Below are positions 60,940-64,000 of a stretch of DNA of 64,000 nucleotides, piece by piece. Both the position numbers and the translations under genes were made by a program. Each line of letters starts with the position of its first letter. The first letter of the stretch is position 1. The DNA comes from Xylocopa sonorina. Its lineage: Eukaryota > Arthropoda > Insecta > Hymenoptera > Apidae. The stretch covers positions 186,001 to 250,000 of the forward strand of contig NW_027490217.1 in assembly GCF_050948175.1 (NCBI RefSeq), read 5' to 3'. The notes beneath the pieces are model-generated. The model was not told the DNA's origin and searched no databases. It worked only from the letters and a program-made list of their open reading frames with translations.

Positions 60940-63380
60940 CACTTCGCAATGAATATTATATCTTATCATGAAACATAGGAATGAGATGCGACATCTCGTT
61001 TTAAGAAGTATTAGAACTCTATTCTTATGATACGTGGGCGTCTGCAAACGCTATTTCCTAGCATGTAAGTGTCGCATTTACATTCTTTTGAAGTGAATAC
61101 GAGGTATACATGACACTTCGCAATGAATATTATATATTATCATGAAACATAGAAATGAGATGCGACATCTCGTTTTAAGAAGTATTAGAACTCTATTCTT
61201 ACGATACGTAGACATCTGCAAATGCTATTTCCTAGCAAGGAAGTGTCGCATTTGCATTCTTTTGAAGTGAATACGAGGTATACATGACACTTCGCAATGA
61301 ATATTATATCTTATCTCGAAACATAGAAGTGAGATGCGATATCGCGATTTAAGAAGCGCTAGAACTCTATAGCTACGATGCGTAGACATCTGCAAATGTT
61401 ATTTCCTAGCAAGGAAGTGTCGCATTTACATTCTTTTGAAGTGAATACGAGTTATACATAGCACTCCACAATGAATATTATATCTTATCACGAAACATAG
61501 GAATGAAATGCGACATCTCGTTTTAAGAAGCATTAGAACTCTTCTGCTACGATACGTAGACATCTGCAAACGCTATTTCCTAGCATGTAGGTGTCGCATT
61601 TACATTCTTTTGAAGTGAATACGAGGTATACATGACACTTCGCAATGAATATTATATCTTATCATGAAACATGGAAATTAGATGCGACATCTCGTTTTAA
61701 GAAGTATTAGAACTCTATTCTTACGATACGTGGTCATCTGGAAACGCTATTTCCTAGCAAGGAAGTGTCGCATATACATTCTTTTGAAGTGAATACGAGG
61801 TATACATGACACTTCGCAATGAATATTATATCTTATCATGAAACACAGAAGTGAGATGCGATATCGCGTTTTAAAAAGCATTAGAACTCTATTGCTACGA
61901 TACGTAGACATCTGCAAAGGCTATTTCCTAGCAAGGAAGTGTCGTATTTACATTCCTTTGAAGTGAATACGAGGTATACATAGCACTCCACAATGAATAT
62001 TATATCTTATCACGAAATATAGGAATGAAATGCGACATCTCGTTTTAAGAAGCATTAGAACTCTATTGCTACGATACGTAGACATCTGCAAACGCTATTT
62101 CCTAGCATGTAAGTGTCGCATTTACATTCTATTGAAGTGAATACGAGGTATACATGACACTTCGCAATGAATATTATATCTTATCATGAAACATAGGAAT
62201 GAGATGCGACATCTCGTTTTAAGAAGTATTAGAACTCTATTCTTATGATACGTGGGCGTCTGCAAACGCTATTTCCTAGCATGTAAGTGTCGCATTTACA
62301 TTCTTTTGAAGTGAATACGAGGTATACATGACACTTCGCAATGAATATTATATATTATCATGAAACATAGAAATGAGATGCGACATCTCGTTTTAAGAAG
62401 TATTAGAACTCTATTCTTACGATACGTAGACATCTGCAAATGTTATTTCCTAGCAAGGAAGTGTCGCATTTGCATTCTTTTGAAGTGAATACGAGGTATA
62501 CATGACACTTCGCAATGAATATTATATCTTATCTCGAAACATAGAAGTGAGATGCGATATCGCGATTTAAGAAGCGCTAGAACTCTATAGCTACGATGCG
62601 TAGACATCTGCAAATGTTATTTCCTAGCAAGGAAGTGTCGCATTTACATTCTTTTGAAGTGAATACGAGTTATACATAGCACTCCACAATGAATATTATA
62701 TCTTATCACGAAACATAGGAATGAAATGCGACATCTCGTTTTAAGAAGCATTAGAACTCTTCTGCTACGATACGTAGACATCTGCAAACGCTATTTCCTA
62801 GCATGTAGGTGTCGCATTTACATTCTTTTGAAGTGAATACGAGGTATACATGACACTTCGCAATGAATATTATATCTTATCATGAAACATGGAAATGAGA
62901 TGCGACATCTCGTTTTAAGAAGTATTAGAACTCTATTCTTACGATACGTGGTCATCTGGAAACGCTATTTCCTAGCAAGGAAGTGTCGCATATACATTCT
63001 TTTGAAGTGAATACGAGGTATACATGACACTTCGCAATGAATATTATATCTTATCATGAAACACAGAAGTGAGATGCGATATCGCGTTCTAAGAAGCTTT
63101 AGAAAACTATTGCTACGATACGTAGACATCTGCAAAGGCAATTTCCTAGCATGGAAAGATCGCATTTACATTGTTTTGAAGTGAATACGAGGTATACATG
63201 ACACTGCGCAATGAATATTATATCTTATCATGAAACATAGAAGGGAGATGCGATATCGCGTTTTTAGAAGCATTAGAACCCTATTGCTACGATACGTAGA
63301 CATCTGCAAATGTTATTTCCTAGCAAGGAAGTGTCGCATTTACATTCTTTTGAAGTGAATACGAGGTATACATGACACTT
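60940..63380 (+). repeat. 7-monomer higher-order repeat, period 1,218 bp
   Basis: The rare variant CTTATGATACGTGGGCGTCT occurs near 61033 and 62251, 1,218 bp or 7 x 174 apart. The following monomers repeat in the same order, including GATTTAAGAAGCGCTAGAAC and TATAGCTACGATGCG. Confidence 0.85.
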
Positions 63381-64000
63381 CGCAATGAATATTATATCTT
63401 ATCATGAAACATAGAAGGGAGATGCGATATCGCGTTTTTAGATGCATTAGAACCCTATTGCTACGATACGTAGACATCTGCAAATGTTATTTCCTAGCAA
63501 GGAAGTGTCGCATTTACATTATTTTGAAGAGAATACGAGGTATACATGACACTTCGCAATGAATATTATATCATATCATGAAACATAGAAGTGAGATGCG
63601 ATATCGCGCTCTAAGAAGCTTTAGAAAACAATTGCTATGATACGTAGAAATCTGCAAATGTTATTTCCTAGCAAGGAAGTGTCGCATTTACATTCTTTTG
63701 AAGTGAATACGAGGTATACATGACACTTCGCAATGAATATTATATCATATCATGAAACATGGAAATGAGATGCGATATCGCGATTTAAAAAGCATTAGAA
63801 CACTATTCTTACGATACGTGGTCATCTGGAAACGCTATTTCCTAGCAAGGAAGTGTAGCATTTACATTCTTTTGATGTGTAAACGAGGTATACATAACAC
63901 TTCGCAATCAATATTATATCTTATCATCAAACATAGAAATGAGATGCGATATCGCATTTTAAGTAGCATTAGAACACTATTTCTTCGATGCGTAGGCATC

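Larger units (their letters stand above)
37036..64000 (+). repeat. Main satellite array, orientation A, about 155 monomers of 174 bp
   Basis: Uninterrupted tandem array to the window edge. The spacing of CGAGGTATAC is exactly 174 bp in places (48753, 48927, 49101, 49275). Each monomer holds GAAACATAGAA(A/G)TGAGATG, GCATTAGAACTCTATTGC, GATACGTAGACATCTGCAAA, CTATTTCCTAGCAAGGAAGT, GTCGCATTTACATTCTTTTG and CACTTCGCAATGAATATTAT. From about 46 kb two monomer classes tend to alternate, one with GATATCGCG then GAAGCATTAG, the other with GACATCTCG then GAAGTATTAG and GATACGTGGTC. Similarity rises to the right: neighbours are clearly diverged near 37-40 kb, and multi-monomer blocks are near-identical beyond about 47 kb. 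This is the behaviour of a centromeric array with its youngest part outside the window. Confidence 0.95.

Noticed and set aside
24331..63165. Recurrent open frames of about 66-97 codons in the satellite (for example 24675-24968, 28683-28931, 39798-40037, 51447-51656, 62965-63165)
   Set aside because: The 174-bp monomer is exactly 58 codons, so one frame can run through consecutive monomers. The predicted proteins are the monomer translated with a 58-residue period, stops appear and vanish between monomers, and there is no start context or family match.
37036..64000. CRISPR-like regular repeat pattern
   Set aside because: Repeats are contiguous 174-bp monomers with no unique spacers, in a eukaryotic context.
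37036..64000. CENP-B-box-like motif in the monomer
   Set aside because: I looked for a TTCG-x4-A-x2-CGGG-type box; the nearest text (TTCGATACGTAG) lacks the required core, so no claim is made.

Overview
The window reads as pericentromeric heterochromatin of an insect, most likely a hymenopteran (AT-rich DNA, piggyBac and R1-type elements, insect-like HSDL2 remnant); the species cannot be fixed from sequence alone. I see no intact host gene. The DNA is a satellite family plus transposon remnants, decayed gene copies and duplicated blocks.

Layout. About two thirds of the window is one satellite family with a monomer of about 174 bp (about 179 bp in older copies). It lies in two orientations, called A here (as in the right-hand array, + strand) and B (its reverse complement). 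Old, diverged patches that switch orientation repeatedly occupy roughly 116-5450, 16.3-17.4 kb and 20.05-24.07 kb. A B-oriented array of about 37 monomers fills 24.07-30.59 kb. An A-oriented array of about 155 monomers fills 37.04 kb to the right edge. That array becomes more homogeneous to the right and carries nested higher-order repeats of 7, 12 and 14 monomers. The two large arrays face each other across a 6.4 kb spacer.

Between the satellite tracts: (i) four copies or fragments of one LTR-like element (1-115 minus, 1697-2693, 30590-31329, 34988-36318); the last is a clean insertion with terminal TGTGACG/CGTCACA and a 4-bp target duplication. (ii) A second LTR-like insertion, 5759-7179. 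(iii) A block present twice (5228-8993 plus 12710-13210, and 31330-37035). Each copy carries an insertion the other lacks, so each gives the empty site of the other's element. (iv) A multi-exon HSDL2 pseudogene at 10060-11460 on the minus strand. (v) A probable fragment of an RNF212/ZIP3-family meiotic RING protein at 32782-33460. (vi) A decayed R1-type LINE at 12.5-14.93 kb, with ORF1 zinc knuckles and an endonuclease domain but no reverse transcriptase. (vii) A decayed piggyBac transposase at 17998-19562, beside a fragment of a second piggyBac lineage.

How it fits together: nothing here forms a working pathway. The pattern is that of a centromere edge, with an active homogenising array on the right and older inverted patches to the left that have trapped transposons and duplicated gene pieces. 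The most notable points are the reciprocal empty sites, the repeated satellite inversions (one centred on a 15-nt palindrome), the higher-order repeats and the two gene-derived fragments.
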